From positions 1 through 29,093 of the forward strand of contig NZ_CAMIHZ010000029.1 in assembly GCF_946222305.1 (NCBI RefSeq): a stretch of DNA of 29,093 nt, in the 5' to 3' direction. The position numbers and the translations under genes are program-made. A model generated the notes under the pieces. It saw nothing but the letters and a program-made list of their open reading frames with translations. It was not told the DNA's origin and made no database searches. Below are positions 14,167 to 22,807 of the stretch, in pieces (position 1 is the first letter of the stretch; every line of letters starts with the position of its first letter). Source of the DNA: an uncultured Corynebacterium sp. Its GTDB lineage: Bacteria; Actinomycetota; Actinomycetes; Mycobacteriales; Mycobacteriaceae.

Positions 14167-15087
14167 TTATGACGCCACCAAGTCTGGATACGCCGCCCGC
14201 AACAGCTCCGTGATCCGCGCCCGCAAGTCCTGCCCACGTGCCATGAGCTGTTGTTGCCGACGTACGTATTCCGCACGCCCCTGGGGCGTTTCAATCTTCA
14301 CCGGAGCAAAGCCCCACTCGGTGAGGTCGTAGGGGCTGGCCTCCATATCCAATTGCCGGACATCGCACGCCAACTCAAAGGAATCCAGCCACACATCTCC
14401 CGGAATCAGCGGGCCCAGCTTCGTCGCCCATTTATAGACATCCATCGTGGCGTGCAAGCAACCCGGTTGCTCCAAGGCTGGTTGGGATTCCCGGGTGGGG
14501 GATAGTTCGTTCAGTGGCGCAGCTGCGGGAGTGAAGAAACGAAACGCATCGTAGTGGGTGCACTTCAACTGCGAGTGCTCCACCACCGCGTTGGTTCCTG
14601 CTGCTCCCAGACGTAAAGGCTCGGGGTGACGGGGGCGACCGCGATACACCATCGCCCATTCGTGGAGGCCGAAGCACCCCAACTGGGGTGAGCGCTGCAT
14701 CGTCCGCGAGAGTAAATCGTGGACATAGCGGATCGTCTTGCCACGGGATTCCCAATGGGCCTTCAGATCCAAGGCCCACGCCTGCTGATTTTCGACTTGG
14801 ATGCTGTGGTAGTGGTCTTTGAACTGGGGTAGCCAGCGAGCGGACATGTCATCGGTGACGATGGCCCGCAAGGCACCTGGGTGCCATTGCGCCAGCTTGC
14901 CCGGAGTCACGGGGTAGTAGTTGAACATGAAGTCCCACACGGGGTGGCGCTCGCCCCGGGCGCGGCGCGCTAGATGGTTGGCCGTGAGTCGCTCTACCCG
15001 CTGCCTATGGGTCAACTTTTCCGAGCGGGCCGTGGTGGCGTCGAGAAAAGAAAGACCTGAGGTGGCAAAGGTGGAGCTAATCGTCAT
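14167..15087 (-). CDS. Conserved hypothetical protein, family often named 3-methyladenine DNA glycosylase-like
   Basis: A 306-aa protein found in many actinobacteria. Recognisable segments are HPVWDFMFNYYPVTPGKLAQWHPG near residue 50, GCFGLHEWAMVYRG in the middle and CLHATMDVYKWATKLGPLIPGD with conserved His and Tyr. Relatives are often labelled 3-methyladenine DNA glycosylase in databases, but I see no helix-hairpin-helix glycosylase motif, so the activity is unproven. No membrane segment or signal peptide. The ATG at 15087 lies 11 bp inside the 3' end of the CBS-domain gene upstream, so it is probably the last gene of that operon. The ribosome site is weak. The start is therefore the least certain part. 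Confidence 0.65.
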   Translation of the reverse strand: MTISSTFATSGLSFLDATTARSEKLTHRQRVERLTANHLARRARGERHPVWDFMFNYYPVTPGKLAQWHPGALRAIVTDDMSARWLPQFKDHYHSIQVENQQAWALDLKAHWESRGKTIRYVHDLLSRTMQRSPQLGCFGLHEWAMVYRGRPRHPEPLRLGAAGTNAVVEHSQLKCTHYDAFRFFTPAAAPLNELSPTRESQPALEQPGCLHATMDVYKWATKLGPLIPGDVWLDSFELACDVRQLDMEASPYDLTEWGFAPVKIETPQGRAEYVRRQQQLMARGQDLRARITELLRAAYPDLVAS

Positions 15088-16141
15088 GCGTCCAGTCTCG
15101 CACGGTGCCCACGAGCTCCTCAATAATGTCCTCGAGGGTGACCATGCCGATGATTGCGCCCGAGGTATCTTCGACGGCCGCCACGTGGCTGGAGTTCACA
15201 CGCATACGGCGCATGGCGACATCGAAACTATCGACTTCCGAGACACGAATGAGCGGGCGGACATCGCCAGCATCGAGATAGGGGTTCCTATCGGAGGTGC
15301 CGTCGACAACCAAGTTGTTCAGCGAATCCTTCACGTGGACGTAGCCGATCCACTTGCCGGAGGTGTCCGTGACGGGGTAGCGGGAGAAACCGGTATCCGC
15401 CACGGCCTTTTCCACATCGCCGACCCGCAGGTTGTGACCCGTTTGCTCGATGACGTGGATGTCTTCGATGGGGATGAGCACCTCGCGCAACGTGCGACGG
15501 CTGGATTTCAGCGCGCGGTTGAGGCGGGTGGCTTCTGCGGGAGCGATCAGGCCCTCCGTGCGGGATTCCTGGATCATGGAGGCCAGCTCGCCGGCGGAGA
15601 CGGTGGAATCGAGCTCGTCCTTTTGCTCCACACCGAACACCCGCAAGGTGATGCGAGCGACCCAGTTGAGGAACAACATGATGGGGCGCGTGATACGCAC
15701 AAACAGCAGGTGCGGGCGCACGAGGTACGTCGCCACGGTTTCCGGCCCGGCCAGCGAGATATTCTTGGGCACCATTTCGCCCAAGATGATGTGCAGCACA
15801 GTCACCAGCATCAACGCAATGGCGAAACCAACGGGATGCAGCAGCTGCGAGGGCAGCCCCAGGGCGTGGAACGGCTTCTCGATCAGGTGGGCAATTGCTG
15901 GTTCGCCCACCTTACCCAGCAACACCGACGCCAACGTGATGCCGAACTGGGCACCCGCCAGCATGATGGACAGATGCTCGATGGCGTACTGCACGTCTTT
16001 AGCGCGACGGTTTCCAGCGGAAATCATGGATTCCAGGCGGTCGCGGCGAGAGGAGATCAATGCGAACTCGACCGAGACAAAAAACGCGTTGAAGCCCAAC
16101 AGGATGAACGTCAAGATGACGCCGAAGAAATCGCTATTCAT
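15077..16141 (-). CDS. CNNM/CorC-like membrane protein with CBS pair (short form)
   Basis: A 354-aa protein with an N-terminal DUF21 (CNNM) membrane domain of about 190 residues with several hydrophobic segments (ILTFILLGFNAFFVSVEFALI; FAIALMLVTVLHIILGEMVPKNISL), including the family motif GExxPKN. Residues 210-345 form a CBS pair (VLIPIEDIHVIE... FSRYPVTDTSGKWIGYVHVKD... GMVTLEDIIEELVG). It ends right after the CBS pair and lacks the CorC_HlyC domain that its upstream paralogue has. The family is linked to Mg2+ and Na+ transport; older annotation calls it hemolysin. The ATG at 16141 overlaps the upstream stop (TGATG) and has AAGGAGGA 6 nt before it. It probably works with the neighbouring paralogue, perhaps as a heterodimer. 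Confidence 0.85.
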   Translation of the reverse strand: MNSDFFGVILTFILLGFNAFFVSVEFALISSRRDRLESMISAGNRRAKDVQYAIEHLSIMLAGAQFGITLASVLLGKVGEPAIAHLIEKPFHALGLPSQLLHPVGFAIALMLVTVLHIILGEMVPKNISLAGPETVATYLVRPHLLFVRITRPIMLFLNWVARITLRVFGVEQKDELDSTVSAGELASMIQESRTEGLIAPAEATRLNRALKSSRRTLREVLIPIEDIHVIEQTGHNLRVGDVEKAVADTGFSRYPVTDTSGKWIGYVHVKDSLNNLVVDGTSDRNPYLDAGDVRPLIRVSEVDSFDVAMRRMRVNSSHVAAVEDTSGAIIGMVTLEDIIEELVGTVRDWTHDD

Positions 16142-17508
16142 CACTCGTCCTCCTTGACGATCGGGCGCAAGATCACGCGATCGACTCGGCGGTTGTCCAT
16201 AGCCTTGACCACAGCTTCCCAGCGGTTGGGAATTCCCGACTCGAAGCTATCCATGAATTCGTTGTCGCCCACGGGGAGCACCACGCGGTCACCCTCGGCG
16301 GGGATGCGACCCAGCGTGGCCATCACCAGGCCGCCGAGAGTCTCATAGTCGCCTTCGGGCGCGGTGTATCCCACGGCATCGACAAGTTCATCGGTGCGGA
16401 CCAGTCCGGAGACTTCCCAGGTGTGGCCGGTGCGTTTGACCTCACGGTCGGATTCAACATCGTCGTACTCGTCGAAAACTTCGCCCAGGATCTCCTCCAC
16501 GACGTCTTCGATGGTGACTATGCCCGATGTTCCTCCGTATTCATCGGCCACCAGTACCAATTGGGAGCCGGCGCGGCGAACGTGGTTGAGCACCGCATCG
16601 CCAGCCAACGAGTCGGGGATGACGGGTACCTGGCGTGCCATCGTCTTGACCTTGGTGGTGGCGCGTTCCTTGGCGGGGATGGCGATGGCATCTTTGACGT
16701 GGACCACACCGATCGTGTCATCCAAGTCGCCACGGGTCACCGGGAAGCGGGAGTGGCCGGTATCCAGTGCGAGTTGGATGAGATCCAAAGCGGTTTCGTC
16801 CTGGTCAAGAGTCTGGACGGTGGAGCGGGGTGTCATGATGTCTTCGGCGCTGGCATCACCAAAGCGCAGGGACATGTCCAGAATGCGTGCCTTGGCTTGG
16901 GTGATGCCCGCACTACCCGCAGAGTTGCGAACCAGTGCCGAGAGCTCCTCGGCAGAACGCGCCGAAGCCAATTCATCTGCTGGCTCGATTCCGAGTTTGC
17001 GCACGATGCTATTGGACACGGCGTTGAGTCCTTTGATGAAGTACTTGAAGGCCTTGTTGAAGTACCAGACCGGGCGCACCACGGCGCGCGCCGCAGGCAA
17101 AGGCTGCGAAATCGCCCAGTTCTTCGGGACGAGTTCGCCGAAGACCATGGACAACCCAGTTGCGATGATGAGCGACAACACGAGAGCGATAGCGACCGTG
17201 GCGGTATCCGGTACACCGAACAGATCCAATAGCGGCGTGAAGAACCGCGCCAGAATCGGTTCGGCCAGATAACCCGTGGCCAGGGTCGTGATGGTGATAC
17301 CCAGCTGCGCGCCAGAGAGCACGAAGCTGAGGTCACCGTGAGCGCGGCGCACCATTTTAGCGGAGGAATCGCCCACTTCCTTCACATGGTTATCCACCGT
17401 CGAACGCTCCAGGCCGGTTAGGGCGAACTCAATCGCCACGAACAGGCCAGTCGCACCGGTCAGCGCAATGAAGCTCAGTAGGCCCAGCACGGAGAGCAAA
17501 ATTTCCAT
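16141..17508 (-). CDS. CNNM/CorC-like membrane protein with CBS pair and CorC_HlyC domain
   Basis: A 455-aa protein. The DUF21 domain (about 1-195) starts MEILLSVLGLLSFIALTGATGLFVAIEFAL and includes SMVFGELVPKNWAISQP. The CBS pair (about 215-345) shows IMTPRSTVQTLD, HSRFPVTRGDLDDTIGVVHVKD and GGTSGIVTIEDVVEEILGEVFDEYDD. The CorC_HlyC domain (360-440) shows WEVSGLVRTDELVDAVGY and YETLGGLVMATLGRIPAEGD. Proteins of this build are involved in Mg2+ export or resistance at the cytoplasmic membrane, with the CBS pair sensing nucleotides. The ATG at 17508 overlaps the helicase stop (TAATG), and the next gene overlaps its own stop, so the three are translated from one mRNA. Confidence 0.9.
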   Translation of the reverse strand: MEILLSVLGLLSFIALTGATGLFVAIEFALTGLERSTVDNHVKEVGDSSAKMVRRAHGDLSFVLSGAQLGITITTLATGYLAEPILARFFTPLLDLFGVPDTATVAIALVLSLIIATGLSMVFGELVPKNWAISQPLPAARAVVRPVWYFNKAFKYFIKGLNAVSNSIVRKLGIEPADELASARSAEELSALVRNSAGSAGITQAKARILDMSLRFGDASAEDIMTPRSTVQTLDQDETALDLIQLALDTGHSRFPVTRGDLDDTIGVVHVKDAIAIPAKERATTKVKTMARQVPVIPDSLAGDAVLNHVRRAGSQLVLVADEYGGTSGIVTIEDVVEEILGEVFDEYDDVESDREVKRTGHTWEVSGLVRTDELVDAVGYTAPEGDYETLGGLVMATLGRIPAEGDRVVLPVGDNEFMDSFESGIPNRWEAVVKAMDNRRVDRVILRPIVKEDE

Positions 17509-18962
17509 TAGCCCATCACCTGCTTAGCACGGTTGGTAATGTTTCGCCCGTCGACCACTTCCGGGGAAACTCCAGCTTTGTTCATCATGGCCATGGTGGT
17601 GTTTTTGGTATCGGCGAAAGTTAACGTGATCACGGTGCCTTCGGCACCAGCGCGCGCTGTGCGGCCTGCGCGGTGCACGTATGCCTTGTGCTCAGCTGGG
17701 GGATCGATGTGAACGACCAACTCCACGTCTTTCACATCGATCCCTCGCGCTGCGATATCGGTGGCCACCAATACTGTGGCCTCACCCGTGGAAAATGCGT
17801 TTAGGGCATTCTCGCGCGTGGTCTGGCCCTTATTGCCATGCAATCCGACGGCCTTCACACCAGCGCGCACGAGTTTTTTCACGTGCCGATCCACGGAGTA
17901 TTTCGTGCGAACAAACATCACCGTCCGGCATCCCAGTGACCCGAGATCAACGATGGCACCATTCCTCGCGTCGCGTTCATCGAAAACTGCCAGCAAGTGT
18001 TTCATGGAATCCACACTTGCGGTGGCTTCACCGGTCGAGTGAGTAACGGGATCATTCATGAATCGGTTGACCAGGAACTGCACATCGCCGTCCAGGGTGG
18101 CGGAGAACAACAGGTGTTGGCAATTCCGATGAAGCTGTTTCATCAAGCGGGTCACCTGAGGCAAAAATCCCATGTCGGCCATCTGATCGGCTTCATCGAG
18201 GGCCATGACTCGCACGTCAGAGAAATCCAACTGCCGTTGGTCCAGAAGGTCTTGCGCACGGCCCGGCGTCGCTACCAAAATATCCACCGGTCGAGCTAAC
18301 GCCGTAATGTTCCGGCTGATTTTCACACCGCCGACGACCTCCAGAACCCGTTGGCCGGCAGCATTGGCAATGGGCTCTAGCCGCTGTCTCACCTGCACGG
18401 CGAGCTCGCGCGTGGGCACTAGAATCAAGGCTCGGGGTTTTTTGGGTGCCGACGCCCCGCGCTGCAGCGACTCGATGATCGGCAGTCCAAACGTGAAAGT
18501 CTTACCCGAACCGGTGGGACCGCGACCGAGGATGTCGCGGCCTTCGATGGCTTGGGGAATTGCGGAGGCCTGAATGGGGAAGGGGTGCTTCACACCTTCG
18601 CGGTTCAACGCTTGAACGATGCGTAGCGATAGTCCGAGATCGGAAAAGGTCTTCGAACTATCGGCCATCGAGTTGGGCGCGGTGGGGGAGGCAGGCGTAG
18701 GTGCCTGGCGAGGCACAGTAGCTTTACGCGAACCGGGCTGATCTCGCTGGTTCTGATTTCGCTTGTTCTGCGAAGAATACGGGGCGCGGCTACCGCGCTT
18801 AACTACGCGGCGCCGCTTGGGGGATCGACCAGGGGAGGCCGAACTAGAGCTCTCCTCGCGCTCGGTTGAGCGGGATCGTTGTCCCTGATTCGAACGGGTG
18901 GAGTTGGACCGGGATGAGCGCGAGGAATGAGACCGGTGAGAACGGGATCCAGAGGATCTCAA
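17508..18962 (-). CDS. DEAD-box RNA helicase, RhlE-like, with Ser/Arg-rich N-terminal extension
   Basis: About 484 aa. The helicase core begins near residue 105: Q-motif region FSDLGLSLRIVQALNREGVKHPFPIQ, motif I PTGSGKT, PTRELAVQ, TPGR, DEAD box LDEADQM, SAT in LLFSATLDG, then motif V ATDIAARGIDV and motif VI HRAGRTARAG. It unwinds RNA, likely in ribosome assembly or mRNA decay. The first 98 residues are low-complexity and dominated by Ser and Arg, with a basic KRRRVVKRGSR patch. No ATG exists until residue 99, and that ATG has no ribosome site; TTG at 18962, 1 nt after the gnd stop with AGGTGG about 9 nt upstream, is the best start. If instead the ATG were used, the extension would be lost. 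It is transcribed with gnd and the CNNM genes. Confidence 0.85.
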   Translation of the reverse strand: MRSSGSRSHRSHSSRSSRSNSTRSNQGQRSRSTEREESSSSASPGRSPKRRRVVKRGSRAPYSSQNKRNQNQRDQPGSRKATVPRQAPTPASPTAPNSMADSSKTFSDLGLSLRIVQALNREGVKHPFPIQASAIPQAIEGRDILGRGPTGSGKTFTFGLPIIESLQRGASAPKKPRALILVPTRELAVQVRQRLEPIANAAGQRVLEVVGGVKISRNITALARPVDILVATPGRAQDLLDQRQLDFSDVRVMALDEADQMADMGFLPQVTRLMKQLHRNCQHLLFSATLDGDVQFLVNRFMNDPVTHSTGEATASVDSMKHLLAVFDERDARNGAIVDLGSLGCRTVMFVRTKYSVDRHVKKLVRAGVKAVGLHGNKGQTTRENALNAFSTGEATVLVATDIAARGIDVKDVELVVHIDPPAEHKAYVHRAGRTARAGAEGTVITLTFADTKNTTMAMMNKAGVSPEVVDGRNITNRAKQVMG

Positions 18963-18963
18963 T

Positions 18964-20454
18964 TTAGGCTTCCACCTCGCTACGATCGCCGGACCACAGC
19001 GTGTGGAAGGCTCCCGGCTTATCAACACGGCCATAGGTGTGCGCACCGAAGAAATCGCGCTGGCCCTGGATGAGGGCTGCTGGTAGGCGATCTGCACGCA
19101 GGGAATCGTAGTAGGACAAGCTCGAGGCGAATACCGGTACCGGGAGGCCCAACCCGGTTGCCTTGATGACGACCTTGCGCCACGAGTCGATCAGGCCCTG
19201 CAGCTCATTGTTGAAATATGGGGCGAGCAGGAGGGACTCCAGCTGCGGATTCTCGTCGTATGCCTCGGTGATGCGGTTGAGGAAGCGTGCGCGAATGATG
19301 CAGCCACCACGCCAGATGCGAGCCATATCCTTTGGATCGAGATCCCAGTTGTACTCTTCGGAACCGGCCAGAATCTGGTCGAAGCCCTGCGCGTAGGCCA
19401 CGAGCTTGGAAGCGTACAGAGCACGACGAACGTCCTCGATGAACTCAGCGCGGTCCGCGGGATCCAAAGCAGGTGCGAGCTCGCCGGAGGGGAGCTTGCC
19501 GTGCGCAGCCTCGCGCTGGCTGCGGGCACCGGAGAGGGCACGCGCAAAAACGGCCTCGCCAATACCCGTGACGGGGATACCCAGATCCAGGGCGGACTTC
19601 ACGGTCCACCGACCGGTGCCCTTCTGGCCCGCAGCATCGACGACGATGTCGACCAATGGCTTACCGGTCTCGGCGTCCGTCTGAGCTAGTACTTCAGCGG
19701 TGATTTGGATCAAGTAGGAATCGAGGTCGCCTGCGTTCCACTTACGGAACACCTCCGCGATTTCTGCTGGCTCCATACCTGCGGCATGGCGTAGCAAGTG
19801 ATAAGCCTCACCAATGACCTGCATATCGGCGTACTCAATGCCGTTGTGCACCATCTTGACAAAGTGCCCGGCGCCATCTGGGCCGATGTGGGTGCAACAA
19901 GGCTCGCCATCGACTTTCGCGGAGATGGACTCCAGCAGAGGTCCCAAGGATTCGTAGGATTCCGCTGGGCCACCTGGCATGATGGCGGGGCCGTTCAGCG
20001 CGCCTTCTTCACCACCGGAAATGCCGGCACCCACGAAGTGCAGGCCGCGTTCGCGGATCTCCTTTTCGCGACGGATCGTGTCCGTGTACAGCGCATTTCC
20101 ACCGTCAATGATGATGTCGCCGGGTTCCATGACATCGGCGAGCTGGCTGATGACGGCGTCGGTACCAGCACCTGCCTGAACCATGATGAGTGCCCGACGC
20201 GGGCGCTCCAGAGACTGGACGAAGTCCTCGATGGTGGAGGAAGGGACGAAGCTTCCGGTCTCACCGAAATCTTCCATGAACTTATCGGTCTTGGCGGTGG
20301 TGCGGTTGTACACCGCGACCGTGTGACCGTGGCTGGCGAAGTTACGGGCGATGTTCGAGCCCATCACAGCGAGGCCCACCACACCAATCTGAGCGGTACC
20401 GGTGGAGTTGGAAGAAGCGTTCGGAGTCGAAGATGAATCGGAAGCGTTAGTCAT
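18964..20454 (-). CDS. gnd: 6-phosphogluconate dehydrogenase, decarboxylating
   Basis: A 496-aa enzyme. It oxidises 6-phosphogluconate to ribulose 5-phosphate and CO2, giving NADPH in the pentose phosphate pathway. The Rossmann domain starts IGVVGLAVMGSNIARNFASHGHTVAVYNRT. The substrate signature is GAGISGGEEGALNGPAIMPGG, the catalytic Lys region HFVKMVHNGIEYADMQ and the C-terminal region AGQKGTGRWTVKSALDLGIPVTGI. The length is close to the usual 480. The first 20 residues are a Ser/Thr/Asn-rich extension. The ATG at 20454 has no ribosome site, but TAGAAT lies 8 nt upstream, so the mRNA is probably leaderless. It is divergent from the thioesterase gene and heads the operon with the helicase and CNNM genes. 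Confidence 0.96.
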   Translation of the reverse strand: MTNASDSSSTPNASSNSTGTAQIGVVGLAVMGSNIARNFASHGHTVAVYNRTTAKTDKFMEDFGETGSFVPSSTIEDFVQSLERPRRALIMVQAGAGTDAVISQLADVMEPGDIIIDGGNALYTDTIRREKEIRERGLHFVGAGISGGEEGALNGPAIMPGGPAESYESLGPLLESISAKVDGEPCCTHIGPDGAGHFVKMVHNGIEYADMQVIGEAYHLLRHAAGMEPAEIAEVFRKWNAGDLDSYLIQITAEVLAQTDAETGKPLVDIVVDAAGQKGTGRWTVKSALDLGIPVTGIGEAVFARALSGARSQREAAHGKLPSGELAPALDPADRAEFIEDVRRALYASKLVAYAQGFDQILAGSEEYNWDLDPKDMARIWRGGCIIRARFLNRITEAYDENPQLESLLLAPYFNNELQGLIDSWRKVVIKATGLGLPVPVFASSLSYYDSLRADRLPAALIQGQRDFFGAHTYGRVDKPGAFHTLWSGDRSEVEA

Positions 20455-20462
20455 GGTTAAAC

Positions 20463-20468
20463 ATTCTA
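20463..20468 (-). promoter_or_regulatory. -10 box of a probable leaderless gnd transcript
   Basis: TAGAAT on the minus strand is followed by 8 nt and then the gnd ATG, with no Shine-Dalgarno sequence. No good -35 is seen at 17 bp. Confidence 0.4.
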
Positions 20469-20569
20469 CATTTAACGAACCGCATTCCGTGGCAATGGCA
20501 GTGCGGTAATTTGAGGCTCAGTAACCACAGTTGACAACGGTTGAACTGCGACACGAAAGGGCATTGAGA

Positions 20570-21067
20570 ATGAATATCCCACCAGAGCGCATCGAAGGCC
20601 TGAAGGCATTGACGTCACTAAAAAAAGCGGTCCTGTCTGGGGAGGTAACCGACGATGTCATCGCGGTGGCCAACAAGTCCATCGCCGATCATCCTTCATT
20701 GGATCGCACCCTGGGCGTGACCTACCGCGCTTTGGCTAAGGATTCGGTGACTATCGCCTGTGAGGTGACGTGGGAACACACTCAGCCCATGGGGCTTGCC
20801 AACGGTGGGCTATTCACGTCACTCGGCGAAACAGCTGGCTCCATGGCTGGGTTCATCGCGGTGGAAGACAACATGCAGGTCATGGGAACCACAAACTCCA
20901 CCGACTTTCTGCGCCCGGCCTTCCCCGGTGACGTCATCGTGAGCACAGCCCACGCCATCCACCTGGGCCGCACTTCACAACTGTGGAAGATTGAGCACAC
21001 AAATGAAAAGACTGGCAAGCTACTAGCGCTTACCAGCCTGAGAACCGCGGTGCGCCCTGTTGGCTAG
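20570..21067 (+). CDS. Hotdog-fold thioesterase (PaaI/YbdB-like)
   Basis: A 165-aa hotdog thioesterase that would hydrolyse an acyl-CoA or aryl-CoA. Core features are HPSLDRTLGVTYRAL, the helix region QPMGLANGGLFTSLGETAGSMAG (the family's G/N-GG followed by an acidic residue, here E, as likely catalytic base), and TDFLRPAFPGDVIVSTAHAIHLGRTSQLWKIEHTNE with closing LTSLRTAV. The ATG at 20570 is preferred over a TTG at 20531: GAAAGG lies about 9 nt upstream, and the family start is short. It is divergent from gnd, an arrangement also seen in other corynebacteria. The substrate is unknown. The gene converges with ndh, 48 bp away, without a clear terminator. Confidence 0.85.
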   Translation: MNIPPERIEGLKALTSLKKAVLSGEVTDDVIAVANKSIADHPSLDRTLGVTYRALAKDSVTIACEVTWEHTQPMGLANGGLFTSLGETAGSMAGFIAVEDNMQVMGTTNSTDFLRPAFPGDVIVSTAHAIHLGRTSQLWKIEHTNEKTGKLLALTSLRTAVRPVG

Positions 21068-21115
21068 AGCGCGGCGTCGCTATAGAAAAGAGTAGCTAAC
21101 CCCAACCGGCCGTGA

Positions 21116-22543
21116 TTAGTCGGAGATGGCGCGGGTATCGCGGCCCTCGCCGAAGCGGAGGTTATCGCGCACCTCAATGGAGCGCGTGCCCTCTTCGTCC
21201 TCGAACGCACGCAGCTTGCGGATAGCGTTGCGGGCGTGCAGCTGCTGGCGGGTGGCCACGAGCTGCCAACGGCGACGAGATACGGAGTTCAGGCCCCAGG
21301 AGAACGCGGCGACCGCGCGGTTGCGGAAGCCCACCATGTACAGCAGGTGCAGCACCAGCCACATGACCCATCCGATGAAGCCGGAAACTTCGGCCTTGTT
21401 CATCTTCACCACAGCGTTGAAGCGGGAGACGATGGCCATGGAGCCCTTGTCGAAGTAGTCGAATGGCTTGCGGGCCTCCGGAGAAGTGCCATTTTCCACC
21501 TCGTCGATGATGGTGCGAGCGGCGTACTGGCCACCCTGCATCGCTACCTGAGCCACGCCTGGCAGGCGGTCGAGGGACATCATGTCGCCGATGATGAAGA
21601 TGTTGCGGTCTTCGCCGACGGTCAGGTCGCGGTTGACGGGGACGCGGCCGGCGCGGTCTACCTCGACGCCCAGCTGCTCTGCAACGTGCTTGCCCAGTGG
21701 GGAAGCGGCAACACCAGCGGACCAGATCTTGGCGTAGGAGGGCACGAAGGTCTCTTCGTTGGTCTTCATGTCCTTGAACTTCACGCCTTCGCGGGTGACG
21801 TCCGTGACCATGGAGTTCAGGACAACCTCAACACCCATTGCCTCGAGGCGGTGGGAGGCCTTACGGCCAAGACGCTTGCCAAATGGGCCGAGCACCTGCG
21901 GGCCACCATCGACGAGAACGATGCGGGTATCGGAGGTGTTGATGTTGCGGAATTCATCGCGCAGTGTGCGATAAGCCATTTCGGCCAGCTGACCAGCGAG
22001 TTCCACACCGGTTGGGCCGCCACCGACCACGACGAAGGTCAGCAGGCGCTCGCGTTCGGCAGGATCATCGGTGATCTCGGCACGCTCGAAAGCGCCGGTG
22101 ACACGGGCGCGGATTTCCAGAGCGTCGTCGATGGACTTCATACCAGGGGCAAATTCTGCGAAGTGCTCGTTGCCGAAGTAAGACTGGCCAGCACCAGCAG
22201 CGACGATGAGGGAGTCGTAGTCCAAAACTGCGTCCTTGCCACCGAGGTCAGCGGTGACGCGCTTGGCCTGAACATCTACCTCGCGAACTTCGCCCTTGAC
22301 CACGCGCACGTTGTCCTGGTTGGCCAAGATCTGGCGGATGGAAGGGGCAATCTCACCGGAAGACAGAATGCCCGTTGCTACCTGGTACAGCAGAGGCTGG
22401 AAGAGGTGGTGGTTCGTACGGTCGACGATCGTGACCGCTACGTCGGCATCTTTAAACTTCTTCGCAGCAAATAGGCCACCGAATCCGGCGCCGATGATGA
22501 CGACGCGGTGGCGGCCGCTCATGTTGCGGTGGCTAAAGCTCAT
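21116..22543 (-). CDS. ndh: Type II NADH dehydrogenase
   Basis: A 475-aa single-subunit flavoprotein that passes electrons from NADH to menaquinone without pumping protons. The FAD site is HRVVIIGAGFGGLFAAKKF near the N-terminus; the NAD site is FVVVGGGPTGVELAGQLAEM; the second FAD contact is NIFIIGDMMSLDRLPGVAQVAMQGG. A C-terminal hydrophobic segment, FIGWVMWLVLHLLYMVGF, sits near residue 400 and attaches it to the membrane. ATG at 22543: GAGGAG lies about 9 nt upstream and belongs to the leader, ruling out the upstream TTG. Length and motifs agree with Ndh of C. glutamicum. Single gene, divergent from the CFA-like gene across a 264-bp region in which I found no unambiguous promoter. Confidence 0.95.
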   Translation of the reverse strand: MSFSHRNMSGRHRVVIIGAGFGGLFAAKKFKDADVAVTIVDRTNHHLFQPLLYQVATGILSSGEIAPSIRQILANQDNVRVVKGEVREVDVQAKRVTADLGGKDAVLDYDSLIVAAGAGQSYFGNEHFAEFAPGMKSIDDALEIRARVTGAFERAEITDDPAERERLLTFVVVGGGPTGVELAGQLAEMAYRTLRDEFRNINTSDTRIVLVDGGPQVLGPFGKRLGRKASHRLEAMGVEVVLNSMVTDVTREGVKFKDMKTNEETFVPSYAKIWSAGVAASPLGKHVAEQLGVEVDRAGRVPVNRDLTVGEDRNIFIIGDMMSLDRLPGVAQVAMQGGQYAARTIIDEVENGTSPEARKPFDYFDKGSMAIVSRFNAVVKMNKAEVSGFIGWVMWLVLHLLYMVGFRNRAVAAFSWGLNSVSRRRWQLVATRQQLHARNAIRKLRAFEDEEGTRSIEVRDNLRFGEGRDTRAISD

Positions 22544-22807
22544 TCGGGGGATCTCCTCGGTCAACGAGTGGAAGCGATTATTTATGGAAAATTTCGCAAT
22601 AGTACGGCAACTATCCTAACGCGTGGAGGGAATCCGCTCACATTGACTGTTGTCCTTTTTGCCGGAAGCACGCCTTTTAAGGGGAGTTCACCATAAAAGC
22701 GGGTCAAAACCGGTGGTGCCTGCACGATGGGATGTTGTTTTACTAGTAACTTCGGGGGGAGTTGTAATGCGTGCCCGAGAGGGCAAAACCAAGGAGGCCA
22801 GTCACCC

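Noticed and set aside
14921..16348. 475-aa open frame on the plus strand
   Set aside because: It is the complement of the two CNNM/CBS genes, which have clear domains and overlapping starts; the predicted product is His/Gln-rich nonsense with no ribosome site.
20531..20569. TTGACA at 20531 as -35 and TTG start for the thioesterase
   Set aside because: No -10 box follows at 16-18 bp, and the TTG-start extension has no family support; the ATG at 20570 is better.
21236..22474. 412-aa open frame on the plus strand
   Set aside because: It runs opposite to ndh, whose flavin and NAD motifs are unmistakable; it is a high-GC shadow.
7424..22750. Shared 10-mer TACTAGTAAC at 7424-7433 and 22741-22750 as a common operator
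   Set aside because: Two copies of a short AT-rich palindromic word are not enough to call a regulon without a genome-wide count.
22727..22807. N-terminal extension of the CFA-like protein with three cysteines
   Set aside because: It contains the AAGGAGG ribosome site and a short GCCC/GGGC leader hairpin, so it is untranslated leader.
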